From Ophiothrix spiculata (taxonomy: Eukaryota; Echinodermata; Ophiuroidea; Amphilepidida; Ophiotrichidae), in the NCBI GenBank assembly GCA_000969725.1, contig JXSR01S047717.1: a DNA stretch of 29,198 bases, one strand, 5' to 3'. Shown here piece by piece: positions 21,317 to 29,198 of this stretch. The notes under the pieces were generated by a model. That model made no database searches, was not told the DNA's origin, and worked only from the letters and a program-made list of their open reading frames with translations. The translations under genes and the position numbers were made by a program. Positions within the stretch are counted from its first letter, which is position 1; each line of letters opens with the position of its first letter.

Positions 21317-21867
21317 GTTTATAATATCTTCTTTTGGCTTACATGGTAGGATCAGATGAGATGAGAAAAACTCTACGACATAGTTTGATTAAAAATTAAT
21401 TGAACAGTTGCAGCCGACTAGCCTCGTCATATCTTTTTCCAATTATAATTTAATGTGAAAAACATTTTGGTAATGGCAGTGAGCACGGGTAATCAACATT
21501 CATTGAGACGCTTGTTTTTCATTCTGATTTCGGTTTCCGATGTAAAATAGACGATTTATTTGACTGTCACGAATCATAAATCACTGTTATGTGTTCTGTA
21601 GGTTAGGTTATTAAATACATTTAATCACAATTAGGGAAATCATTGAATCATTCAGTTTTGTAAAATATTTGAAGATGAGGTATATGTGTTGGATTGCAAT
21701 AAAGACAGGTAGAGCTGGTAAGGTAAAACAAAATGGGGAAAAAAAAAACTTTGTCCCAGGTTCCTGTGTGCATAGTGTTAAGAAATCACATTCTAACCCT
21801 AACCTCCTACCTTTCGTTCTAAACCTATCTCCTCGGAAATAATGGTAACAAAGATTAGTGGTGGTTT
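21317..21867. other. Unassigned sequence
   Basis: Nothing recognised. The 109-codon minus-strand frame at 21611-21940 reads through the neighbouring SINE and is not gene-like. Confidence 0.5.
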
Positions 21868-21960
21868 CCACAGGGCTCGAACCCAGGACCTCTTGCATCC
21901 CAATCTCATGTCCATCTATACAAAGCCAACTGGCGGGCACTGCCTAAGCAGCGACTTGGT
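21868..21960 (-). mobile_element. tRNA-derived SINE
   Basis: On the minus strand there is a B-box-like GGGTTCGAGCCC (plus-strand 21873-21884) preceded by GATGCAAGAGGTCCT, and an A-box-like region AGTTGGCTTTGTATAG further upstream, spaced as in a tRNA. The same order of words is present in the copies at 1175, 22190 and 24851. Ends are approximate. Confidence 0.75.
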
Positions 21961-22189
21961 CCCCATATAGGACCCCCGTAGACGACATATTCGGACTTTC
22001 GGTGATTTTGTTGATTTGTTCAAGTAACCTTTGGGAGCTTTAGGGTTAATGCATTTTCAAAAGATGTTTTGTTTTTTAATATTTTTTTACATCCCAAAAA
22101 GTTAGCTAAAAATTCAATTTAAAAAAATGTCCACAATGCGCAAAGCTTGTTCAGGTTTTAAAAAAAACACCTCTTTATCTCATCCCATT

Positions 22190-22276
22190 ATGGATTTCGA
22201 AGGATGGACCTCTTGTATCCCGACCAATGTAAAATAATACAAAGCCATCAAGTAGATGCGGCCTGGCAGGGGCTCG
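22190..22276 (-). mobile_element. tRNA-derived SINE, diverged
   Basis: Minus-strand words GATGGCTTTGTATTAT, TCGGGATACAAGAGGTCC and a degraded B box (CCTTCGAAATCC) follow the order of the copy 230 bp away at 21868. The changed B box suggests this copy is older or inactive. Upstream on the minus strand, CCCTGCCAGGCCGC resembles the 5' part of the other copies. Confidence 0.65.
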
Positions 22277-22925
22277 ACTGTAAATTTTTAAAATAAAATG
22301 AAATTTTTGTTGCAAAACAAAAATAAACAAAATAGTGAAATGATATGGCCTTAGAGTATGATTTATATTGGCTTTCAACTTCGAGTAATAATAAATAGCT
22401 GTAAGTTTATGTTCACTGGACGGTGAAGAAACGCCATATGGTAAAACTATTTTTTGCTGTAAATAGTAATGGGACACCAACTAATGGGACACCAAGTTGT
22501 CATCAGTTTTACAGAAAAAAGTGTTTTCAATATTTAAAAAGAAAAAAGAAAAGATATTCACATAAGATAATTATCATCATCATGCTTAATTTTTTAAGCC
22601 AAATGTTTGGAAAAAGTTTGAATGACAAATAAAGGGGTGACAAAACCAGAGACATTTGTTTTGTAATAATACCAAAAGAGGTGCCCATCTCCCCTGGGTT
22701 CCATACAACCAGCTTTCATTAAAGGTGTTTCAATATCTTGATAATTGTATTTGCAAATTTTTATTAGATTTTAATGAGAGATGGCTCTACTGCTTGCTTC
22801 ATTCAACATCATTTTGTTTTAATTGTGTATTTTAATTTAAACGGAATTAGCATGATTTCAGCAATTAGATAGAAATAAATAAGCCTATGTGTGAATTTAT
22901 TGCTTGTATGTATAAGAGATGTATA
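22277..22925. other. Spacer with a 15-bp tandem duplication
   Basis: TAATGGGACACCAAC at 22467-22481 is repeated at 22482-22496 with one change. The rest is AT-rich and unassigned; frames at 22175-22480 and 22423-22632 have no domain. Confidence 0.55.
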
Positions 22926-23443
22926 CGAGGGGGGTATCAAAAAGTTTTAAAGATCACCAAGAAGAAATACAGCCAAGCAGATGATTTTATTATGTGACCC
23001 TTAAGTAATCTTCTCCCACTTCAAATCTACTGTCCCGAGACCGGCATTGTAGGGGTCCTCTTTTAGCCAAAAAAATCCATAATGCTAAAAATTAACATTT
23101 TCAGGTCGGCCGTGCTTTTATTACGTCATTATGACGTTATTTTAACCGATTTCCATAATTTTAGTATCAATGGAAAGATGAGATTCTAACCTATAATATG
23201 GTACCAAATATCTAAAATTTGGGCGCGTCATCATAGAATAACTGGGCTGCAAACCTTATTACGTCACGTATCTTTGACTTCTCTATCTGATGAGCAGAGA
23301 CAGGTTGTTGACATCTGTCGAATGCCATTGAAATCATTTTTGCACCATAATGAACACAAGGACAAGTGACCATCCTGACAAAAGTTAATCGATATAGCTC
23401 TTTTCCTTCTTGGTGATCTTTAAAACTTTTTGATACCCCCTCG
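22926..23443. mobile_element. Mariner-like non-autonomous element, 518 bp
   Basis: The ends form about 38-bp inverted repeats, CGAGGGGGGTATCAAAAAGT at 22926-22945 continuing through TTTAAAGATCACCAAGAAG, mirrored at 23406-23443 with a one-base difference in the G run. TA lies on both sides (22924-22925 and 23444-23445). Termini of the form CGAGGG....TCAAAAAGT next to TA are typical of mariner-type elements. No transposase frame is visible. The interior carries ACGTCATTATGACGT at 23123-23137 and TTACGTCA at 23259-23266. Confidence 0.85.
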
Positions 23444-23816
23444 TATACTTGATGATAATTTTAATTCAGTTCAAATTTTGATAAGTCGCTGTTATAGTGT
23501 GTTGTACCTGCCTTTTTTTTCAATGCTTTACCATGGTTGGATTAAACATGAACGTGAGAAGCTTTTGGTTGAGTCTATGGGATGACGATTCTTAGAAAAA
23601 TATAAGGTGCTTCATATAAATTTTTCCAAACTTTTTGAGCAAAATACTCTTATAAAGTAAGTTTGGGTAAATATCATTTTGATAAAATATGGAATAGCTG
23701 TTCCCTCAGAATCTGATATGCCATTTAAATATGGTGCAATATTACATAACATTAAAATCGTTGCCACTTTTAATCTGGATTCAACGCTAGGCAAAAGTTG
23801 TTCAACATATGAATCA
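23444..23816. other. Unassigned sequence
   Basis: Nothing recognised. Overlapping open frames on both strands (23612-23875 minus, 23679-23888 plus) lack any recognisable domain. Confidence 0.5.
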
Positions 23817-24234
23817 GTGTCTGACCAATCTACCAAAGATAGAAATCGACTGATTCCAACTTTAGTTAGTTTCAAATCAGCCGATTGAGATTCCGATTCT
23901 GTAGGTGTATATTACAACGGACAATAAATTGACAACATTAACGCAATATCAGTGAATCCATCAATCATTTACGTATCATGTGGTTGTGATGGTTAATTCT
24001 ATGCGAAAATTTGTAATGTTTACAGTATTATGATGTTGCCTGTTAGTTCTGGTGAGTCTTGTCACTTCTAAAAGATGCAATTAACTTGATTTTTTGCACT
24101 TTTCCATAGAATTTGTTGAATCGGTTCATGAGATCTGCAGAATATAGATTTGTTCGTAATTCCGATTCAGATCCAATACGGTTAAGGTTAAAATCAGTCT
24201 GATTCCGATCCATCCGATCAGGTCGGTCAGATAC
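23817..24234. mobile_element. Possible relative of the hAT-like element at 17688
   Basis: GTGTCTGACCAATCT at 23817-23831 is mirrored near 24220-24234 (reverse complement GTATCTGACCGACCT). Near the right end AATCAGTCTGATTCCGATCC at 24192-24211 matches 17747-17766 at 19 of 20 positions, and CCGATT-type words recur at 23880-23900 and 24170. The outer tips do not resemble AAGGATGGGCC, and no target duplication was found, so extent and family are uncertain. Confidence 0.45.
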
Positions 24235-24850
24235 TTATATGAATGGCCAGTACTGTTTACAGCCCAGATGATACACTCAGCCATTTTCTGTCGAAACGGA
24301 TATTAGAATAGAATATTCAAACTTGAAATATTGCTCATATGATTCATAAAACCTTTTTAGTGAAGCAATTAGCGACCATTTTATAATCAATTTTCATATA
24401 TATGATATTGTTTATCAAAAAATCCATAATATGACTCTTGGTATGCCATCTGTTGCAGTTCCATGGAAAATGTACAATGGTAGGGAGAGTTGCCATGGTT
24501 ACGGGTGGCTCGTGACTGAGGGTGTCATCTTGTCATTAGTGGTAGAGACTGAAAATGGAGGTTTGTATTGGGTGATGAAGTGGTGGAGAAGTGCATTTGA
24601 GTAAGAAAAGTGGTATTTGATAGCAAAAGATAAGGGTCATGGGCAGGCCTGGTCATGGGGATATGGGGGAGGGAGCTATAAAGAGGAAAGGGGACTTGGA
24701 TGAAAAGATTTATTGAAAGCATAGATTTAGAAAAGAGATACCGGACTTGCAACCATTTTAATTCTAGCATTGGAATCAATTTTAACCCCAACTCCCAAAT
24801 GCTTAAAAACTATCTAAGTCCGAATGCATCACACAAAAATTTCCTGTTTC
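24235..24850. other. Unassigned sequence
   Basis: Unique-looking; a G-rich, T-poor stretch lies at 24474-24700. The minus-strand frame 24525-24791 lies here, without domain resemblance. Confidence 0.5.
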
Positions 24851-24936
24851 CCCTGGGATTTGAACCCCGACCTCTGGCATCCCGATCCCATGTCCAACTA
24901 TGGCAAGCCACCGAGTATGACCTGCCATGTCAGCCA
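24851..24936 (-). mobile_element. tRNA-derived SINE, best-preserved copy
   Basis: The minus strand reads GGTGGCTTGCCATAGTTGG (A-box region), then GGGATCGGGATGCCAGAGG, then the B box GGGTTCAAATCCC, with about 44 bp from the A-box start to the B-box start, as in tRNAs. The short frames at 24700-24972 and 24898-25167 cross it and are incidental. Confidence 0.78.
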
Positions 24937-25819
24937 TTTTGTGCCCATCTGTATCCCCCGTCTGTGACGTAATTGGACGGGCGAATTTCTTGATTTTTGC
25001 TTGTTGGATTTTGTTGGACTATGACGTGTTAGGGTTATGGTATACAGGTTTTTGCTGATGTTGAGCCTTTTGCTGTTGTCCGCTGTATTGAAAACATCCA
25101 TATACGCTTTGAGTGTGGGTTGGCGTATCATTGTGGAAAGTATTATTTGCATGATTTGTCTCTCCATGCGCTACTAAAATACTGCATTTAGAGTTTAATT
25201 TGGCGGGAACCAAGTATAACCAATTACTCTCAATTTGAGCTCCTTGTAAAGAAGTTGAATTGATGTTTATACTGGTAGATTTTGAAGTTCGGTGGCATTA
25301 ATCACACATTGTCACTTCTTGTAAACAGGGATTTCTGTCAAATCTAATTCACCAACATATTCATACAATTAGTCTTATCTTTTTCCAATAAAATAAGTAG
25401 AATCCAGCCATCTTTAAGCTCCCCTCTGGACAAACCAATATAATTTCACATCGGATCATAACCCGCCACCGTCCTTTAGGGCTGAAGATAATTGACTGTA
25501 CGAAGCATGCTTTGCAGAAATGTAATAATTATAGAAAAGCAATGATGAGGGTTAGAAAAATGGGAAAAGATGCGCTATTGTGTCATTGACTGTGTCAATA
25601 TGTCTAGTTATTGCTAATGGATTTTCACCAGAGGTCGGCAGATAATGACGACTTGTTTTAATATCGTAATATCCAAAAATGAAATGAGATTATGAATATT
25701 TGATGGCGATATAAGCTGATGTATGCAAAGGAATCCTGGCTGCCTGGTTGTTATTTAATTGATAGTGGCATGGTTAAGCCATGTAAGGGATGGACTTGTT
25801 TGTAGGAAAAGTTGGTTGC

Positions 25820-25877
25820 TAACTGGATTTTTTGTAGACTTGAATATTAACTGGATTTTTTTTGTCGACTTGAACAT
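25820..25877 (+). repeat. Two-unit tandem repeat of about 29 bp
   Basis: TAACTGGATTTTTTG followed by TAGACTTGAATAT is repeated as TAACTGGATTTTTTTTG followed by TCGACTTGAACAT. Only the T-run length and two bases differ. Confidence 0.85.
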
Positions 25878-26095
25878 TTCATGAAAGGCTGAAGTGTAGC
25901 TGGTTTTATTTGAAATCAATTTTAAGAGAATTGAAAGAGTATTATTGTTTTTTTTTTAATGTTTTTTACCATTTTGTTAATGTTATTGTCATTGTAGATA
26001 ATTTCTTTACTTTTTGCTTTTAGAATCTCTGTTGACACTTAGTAAAGCCAAAGTACTTTGGTAAAGCCAAATATCCTGTAACAACAAATACAAGT

Positions 26096-26114
26096 TGTCA
26101 ACAGAGGGCAGCAT
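26096..26114 (+). repeat. 19-bp word shared with 19763-19781
   Basis: TGTCAACAGAGGGCAGCAT, the exact reverse complement of 19763-19781. Its first ten bases also pair with TCTGTTGACA at 26028-26037. Confidence 0.6.
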
Positions 26115-27089
26115 AACACTGCAACTGATAGTATTAAAGTTTGTCAACATTTTGGATTTGATAAAACTACTTGAAATAGATAACCTGTTATCATGAGTAT
26201 CTTGAGTTGCAACTGAAACAACTTGTTTGTGTATAAATGTGTATAAAATCCGGTTATCAATATTCAATGTAAGACTTTGAAGAAACATTTTATGTTATTT
26301 AATTTATTGTATCGATATTAACAGAAGAAAGTGGTACAGTGTGATAAACATAACAAACATCAGGTATATGTATTTTTTCAACAAATCTCTCTTTTCCTTG
26401 TTTGTACTTTACCCAATGATCAAGTCATTTAATAAAGCACATTGTGATAATTTAGCATGCACATGTTTATGGTTTCATATAAATAATTTCAAAGAATTTT
26501 TTAAGTTCCTGTTTAGCCAGTGTGACTTGAACCCAGGTATCAAATCAAAATTGAGAACATTCTATGATGCCAAGAAGATTTTTCAAGACTTATAAGAACA
26601 GATGAAACGTGCTTGTAAAAGTTCTTCTCTTCAAAATAACATATACAACTTTGTTGCATTGAAGTTGTTTGATTTTAGCCTCATCTTAACCATTGTTTTT
26701 TTGTTTGTTTTTATTTGGGAATTGCCAGCTTACAACAAAAAAATTACAAAAGTCACAAGATGAAACAGTATAATATCAAAGCTGACACACCAGAATGACC
26801 CATAAGCCTAACAATTGGAGCAAGCTTATTTTCAATGGGGTCCCAACCATGATCAAGATAATTTGGTTATTGTCAAAATTTTGTATGGTCCCCTTCCCTC
26901 CCCCCCCCCTGTCTCTCCTGAACCCCTCCCTTCCTCATCTTTGTCCTACTCTCAGAAGCTCCGCCACCACACCACCCGCTACACACAAGAAAAACAAAAT
27001 AAATCAGTTCTTTCTAGTGATATTGTTGGATGGTATCGTTTTCTGCAGCTACTCGCTTCACATGAGACTCTAAACAACCTCATACCTTA

Positions 27090-27360
27090 GGCCAAAAAAA
27101 ATAAATTGTTATGTTGCCCTCAGCGACCGACCCTATTCAAAAATTTTTAAAAAAATATTAGGGTCGGGAAAGCACCCAATTTTGCTCAGATTGGGTGTTT
27201 TTTGAGAAAATATTTTGAAAATAGTGGAAAATGCACCCAAATTTGGTACTTTAGGTGCTTTTTAAAAAAATTATTTAAAAAAAATTATTTTCCGACCGAC
27301 CGACTCAATTTTTCACAAACCCCCACTTGAGGGAAACACAACAATTATTTTTTTTTGGCC
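27090..27360. mobile_element. GGCC-ended MITE with TTA target duplication
   Basis: The ends are GGCCAAAAAAAATAAATTGT on the left and, reversed, GGCCAAAAAAAAATAATTGT on the right, pairing through the CCCTCA region about 30 bp in. TTA is present at 27087-27089 and 27361-27363. Inside, GACCGACCCTA near 27126 is partly mirrored by GACCGACCGAC near 27294. The TTA duplication suggests PIF/Harbinger. No coding capacity. Confidence 0.83.
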
Positions 27361-27518
27361 TTACAGATTGCGTACTTAGCATATGGCCTGCAGAAAAATG
27401 CAAATCTTTGGATTGGATATATATCTGCTCATCTTGATCCAGTGATATTGCCGACTCTAGTTGACAGCCTAGCTGGAATTGAAGCATTAGAAATTCTAGA
27501 ATTCAGGTTTTTCTAGTA

Positions 27519-27883
27519 CTCTCTAAATGTAAACGAGTGAAAATTTTACTCCCCAAAAGAGTGAAACTCTTGTAAACCACTCAAAAAGGAGTGGTTTTGT
27601 ATGTTAAACAGCAAATTTCCACTCATAAAGCTGAAAATCACTCCAAAAAAAAAAATGAATTTCCACTCGTTTGAGGAGTTAACGAAGGACAACTCGAAAA
27701 AAGAATTGTCCTGCGTTTAACTCAAACGAGTGGAAATTTACTCTTTTTAAGAGTGATTTTCACTATTAATGAGTGGAAGTTTGGTGTTTAACATGCAAAA
27801 CCACTCCTTTTTGAGTGGTTTACAAGAGTTTCACTCTTTTAGGGAGTGAAATGTGAAATATTCACTCGTTTACATTTAGAGAG
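27519..27883. mobile_element. 365-bp foldback element, palindromic over its length
   Basis: The whole element folds on itself: CTCTCTAAATGTAAACGAGT at the left is mirrored at the right end, and pairing continues through CACTC/GAGTG-rich arms to a small centre near 27693-27705 (AAGGACAA against TTGTCCT). TA lies directly outside both ends (27517-27518 and 27884-27885), consistent with a TA duplication. Smaller hairpins such as CCACTC..GAGTGG at 27577-27594 are nested in the arms. No coding region. Confidence 0.88.
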
Positions 27884-28096
27884 TATGCAAAGGGTCAGAA
27901 ACCTGGGGGCCCAGTTTTGGTGGTAGTGTATGGGCCCAAACTCCAAACCCGTTTGTCTAGGGAAGTGAAGATTTACTTTGAAAAGAGGGTCTAGAGAACT
28001 GAAGTGACCCTGAAATTAAATCTTGAGAGGGTTTTTTTTGATGAATTTGAGCTGCTGAAAAAAAAAATCAAAAATTTTACTTGAAATGGTGTTCTT

Positions 28097-28326
28097 AAAG
28101 GTGCGTTTACACTGTGACTTAGGGTAACGAAGGAGGGTAACGAACTTGCAACTAAGAAGTTGTAACTGAAAACGACTGATGGTAACCATAGTGTGTGTTG
28201 CTAGCGGATTGTGTGAGCGTTAACTGACTTTAACTAACGATGACGGGCGTAAAATTCAAAACTACAATTTGCAGGTCTACGTTGCTTGTCGTTTCCCCCA
28301 AATCGTCACAGTGTAAATGCACCTTT
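28097..28326. mobile_element. 230-bp MITE with 22-bp inverted ends
   Basis: AAAGGTGCGTTTACACTGTG at 28097-28116 is mirrored at 28305-28326 with one mismatch over 22 bp. TTAA occurs at 28095-28098 and 28329-28332 and may be the target duplication, though a T run makes the right edge ambiguous. The interior contains repeated GGTAACGAA and has no coding capacity. Confidence 0.78.
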
Positions 28327-28559
28327 TTTTAAAGAACTAAACTGTCAAAAAAGGCTTCTGAGCTTCTGAAAAGAGGTCATGTGGGTCGCACATACTGTAT
28401 CACTTTTCTATATCATTGCCTCCCCCAGGGTCAGATGTTCCTTTTAGTTCATGAGCATCACTGAAGTGTTTTTATAAGCTCAAGATAACACCCCAGGCAC
28501 TATGAAAATATACTTTACTCATTTTCAATATTTATTATTCAGGGTCTCCTTTGCTTTAT

Positions 28560-28970
28560 GAGAGTTTTTTTAAGTCTTTTTATATTTCAAACAATTTATA
28601 AGAATATTCCCATGTACATGTTATTTTTATTTTCTGAAAGCTTGTTAACATTTTCAATATTCTATGAAAAAATTTCATCCAATCATTTTGTTATTTCCTT
28701 ACCACTTCAAGCAATATATAAGTTTCTTTTTTTCATCAAATAATTAATTTTTTCTTAAAGGTTTTTAACATTTCAAACCCAAATATTTTCATTACAACAT
28801 TTGGTTGTTTTCAGGAAGCTTTTCAATATTTCAAATAATTTATATATCGTAAAAAACATTTTAATGTTTTCTGAAAACTTTTTTTCATATTCAAATGTAA
28901 GTATTTTCATCAAAATATTAAATGTTTTCATGATTATTTAACATTCCAAACATTTCAAATAAGAAGTAAA
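28560..28970 (+). repeat. Degenerate AT-rich minisatellite, about 51-68 bp units
   Basis: A marker of the form A-CATTTCAAA-(C)AA-T-TATA recurs at about 28582, 28650, 28701, 28768, 28828, 28887 and 28940. Between markers ATTTTCAT and TTTTCTGAAAGCTT-like words recur. Units are strongly diverged, so the exact count is uncertain. The open frame at 28558-28743 is a product of this composition. Confidence 0.55.
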
Positions 28971-29068
28971 GAAAAATAACACACCTCTTTAGAATTATCC
29001 AAATTAGGTGTGATATTCTTATATTTGCACAGTAAAAACTTTCCATGGATTGTGGAGGAGAAACCAAT

Positions 29069-29198
29069 GCACACCATTAGATTTCCAGGGGGGAGCAGGA
29101 AGTTGGGTTCGGGGTGATTTTTCTGTGCCCTATTCGGGATCATTTTTTCCCTGGAAATTACTGTTTTTCTGCCTATTTCATGTTCAGGGGTGGGGGGG
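29069..29198. mobile_element. Harbinger-like MITE, copy 3, cut by window end
   Basis: From GCACACCATTAGATTTCCAG onward this matches copies at 4408 and 13901: the G run, GCAGGAAGTT, GGGGTGATTTTT, CC.ATTCGGGA and the CATGTTCAGGGG word follow in order. The right end lies beyond the window, so the target duplication cannot be tested. Confidence 0.85.

Larger units (their letters stand above)
24940..27086. other. Mostly unassigned sequence
   Basis: Contains a two-unit tandem repeat at 25820-25877 (TAACTGGATTTTTTGTAGAC and variant), a hairpin at 26028-26107 between TCTGTTGACACTT and AAGTTGTCAACAGA, the 19-bp shared word at 26096-26114, and a C-rich patch at about 26891-26940. Open frames at 25019-25213, 26007-26288, 26341-26595 and 26795-27090 have no recognisable domain; the last two overlapping ones take prolines from the C-rich patch. 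Confidence 0.5.

Noticed and set aside
23612-23875. 87-codon minus-strand frame with protein-like residue mix
   Set aside because: No recognisable motif, overlaps a plus-strand frame and a probable repeat end.
1-29198. CRISPR array, bacterial operon, integron or prophage
   Set aside because: No regularly spaced identical repeats, no long coding frames, no ribosome binding sites; the sequence is eukaryotic in style.
1-29198. Conserved microRNA, tRNA, snRNA or rRNA genes
   Set aside because: I looked for familiar seeds and tRNA boxes by eye; only SINE-embedded pol III boxes were found.

Overview
The window is AT-rich eukaryotic, non-coding DNA. I found no gene I can support: no reading frame longer than about 120 codons, no recognisable protein domain, no tRNA, rRNA or conserved small-RNA gene, and no bacterial or organelle features. 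The open frames that exist are short, scattered over both strands, and fall in repeats or low-complexity sequence. The style (many short inverted-repeat transposons, tRNA-derived SINEs, tandem duplications and recurring TAGGCCTA words) suggests an intron or intergenic region of a marine invertebrate, perhaps an echinoderm, hemichordate or similar deuterostome. That placement is an impression from repeat style, not a proof.

The content is a dense, layered set of non-autonomous DNA transposons. From left to right: an element with 8-bp target-site duplications and a smaller MITE nested inside it (77-693); a SINE (1175-1275); a MITE whose ends resemble Staf/ZNF143 sites (2027-2356), followed by a triplicated 96-bp block (2382-2790); an 879-bp foldback element in a TA microsatellite (3353-4231); a Harbinger-like MITE (4408-4626); a fresh 147-bp tandem duplication (5024-5304); a MITE with 5-bp duplications (5520-5686); an old tandem array (7061-8280) with another MITE inside; a possible MITE at 9083-9475; and a TTAA-flanked element at 10871-11188.

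The right half holds a second Harbinger-like copy (13901-14108), an opposite-orientation copy of the TTAA-flanked element (15678-16017), a hAT-like element with GATCCC repeats (17688-18219) and a probable relative (23817-24234), a second Staf-like MITE (21127-21316), three more SINEs, a mariner-like element (22926-23443), a GGCC-ended MITE (27090-27360), a 365-bp foldback (27519-27883), another MITE (28097-28326), a degenerate AT-rich minisatellite (28560-28970) and the start of a third Harbinger-like copy cut by the window edge.

Between repeats lie unique stretches. Some could be regulatory: the best case is six WGATAR motifs within 118 bp at 18581-18698. None of the mobile elements here carries a visible transposase, so all would depend on enzymes encoded elsewhere. 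No gene partnership can be described.
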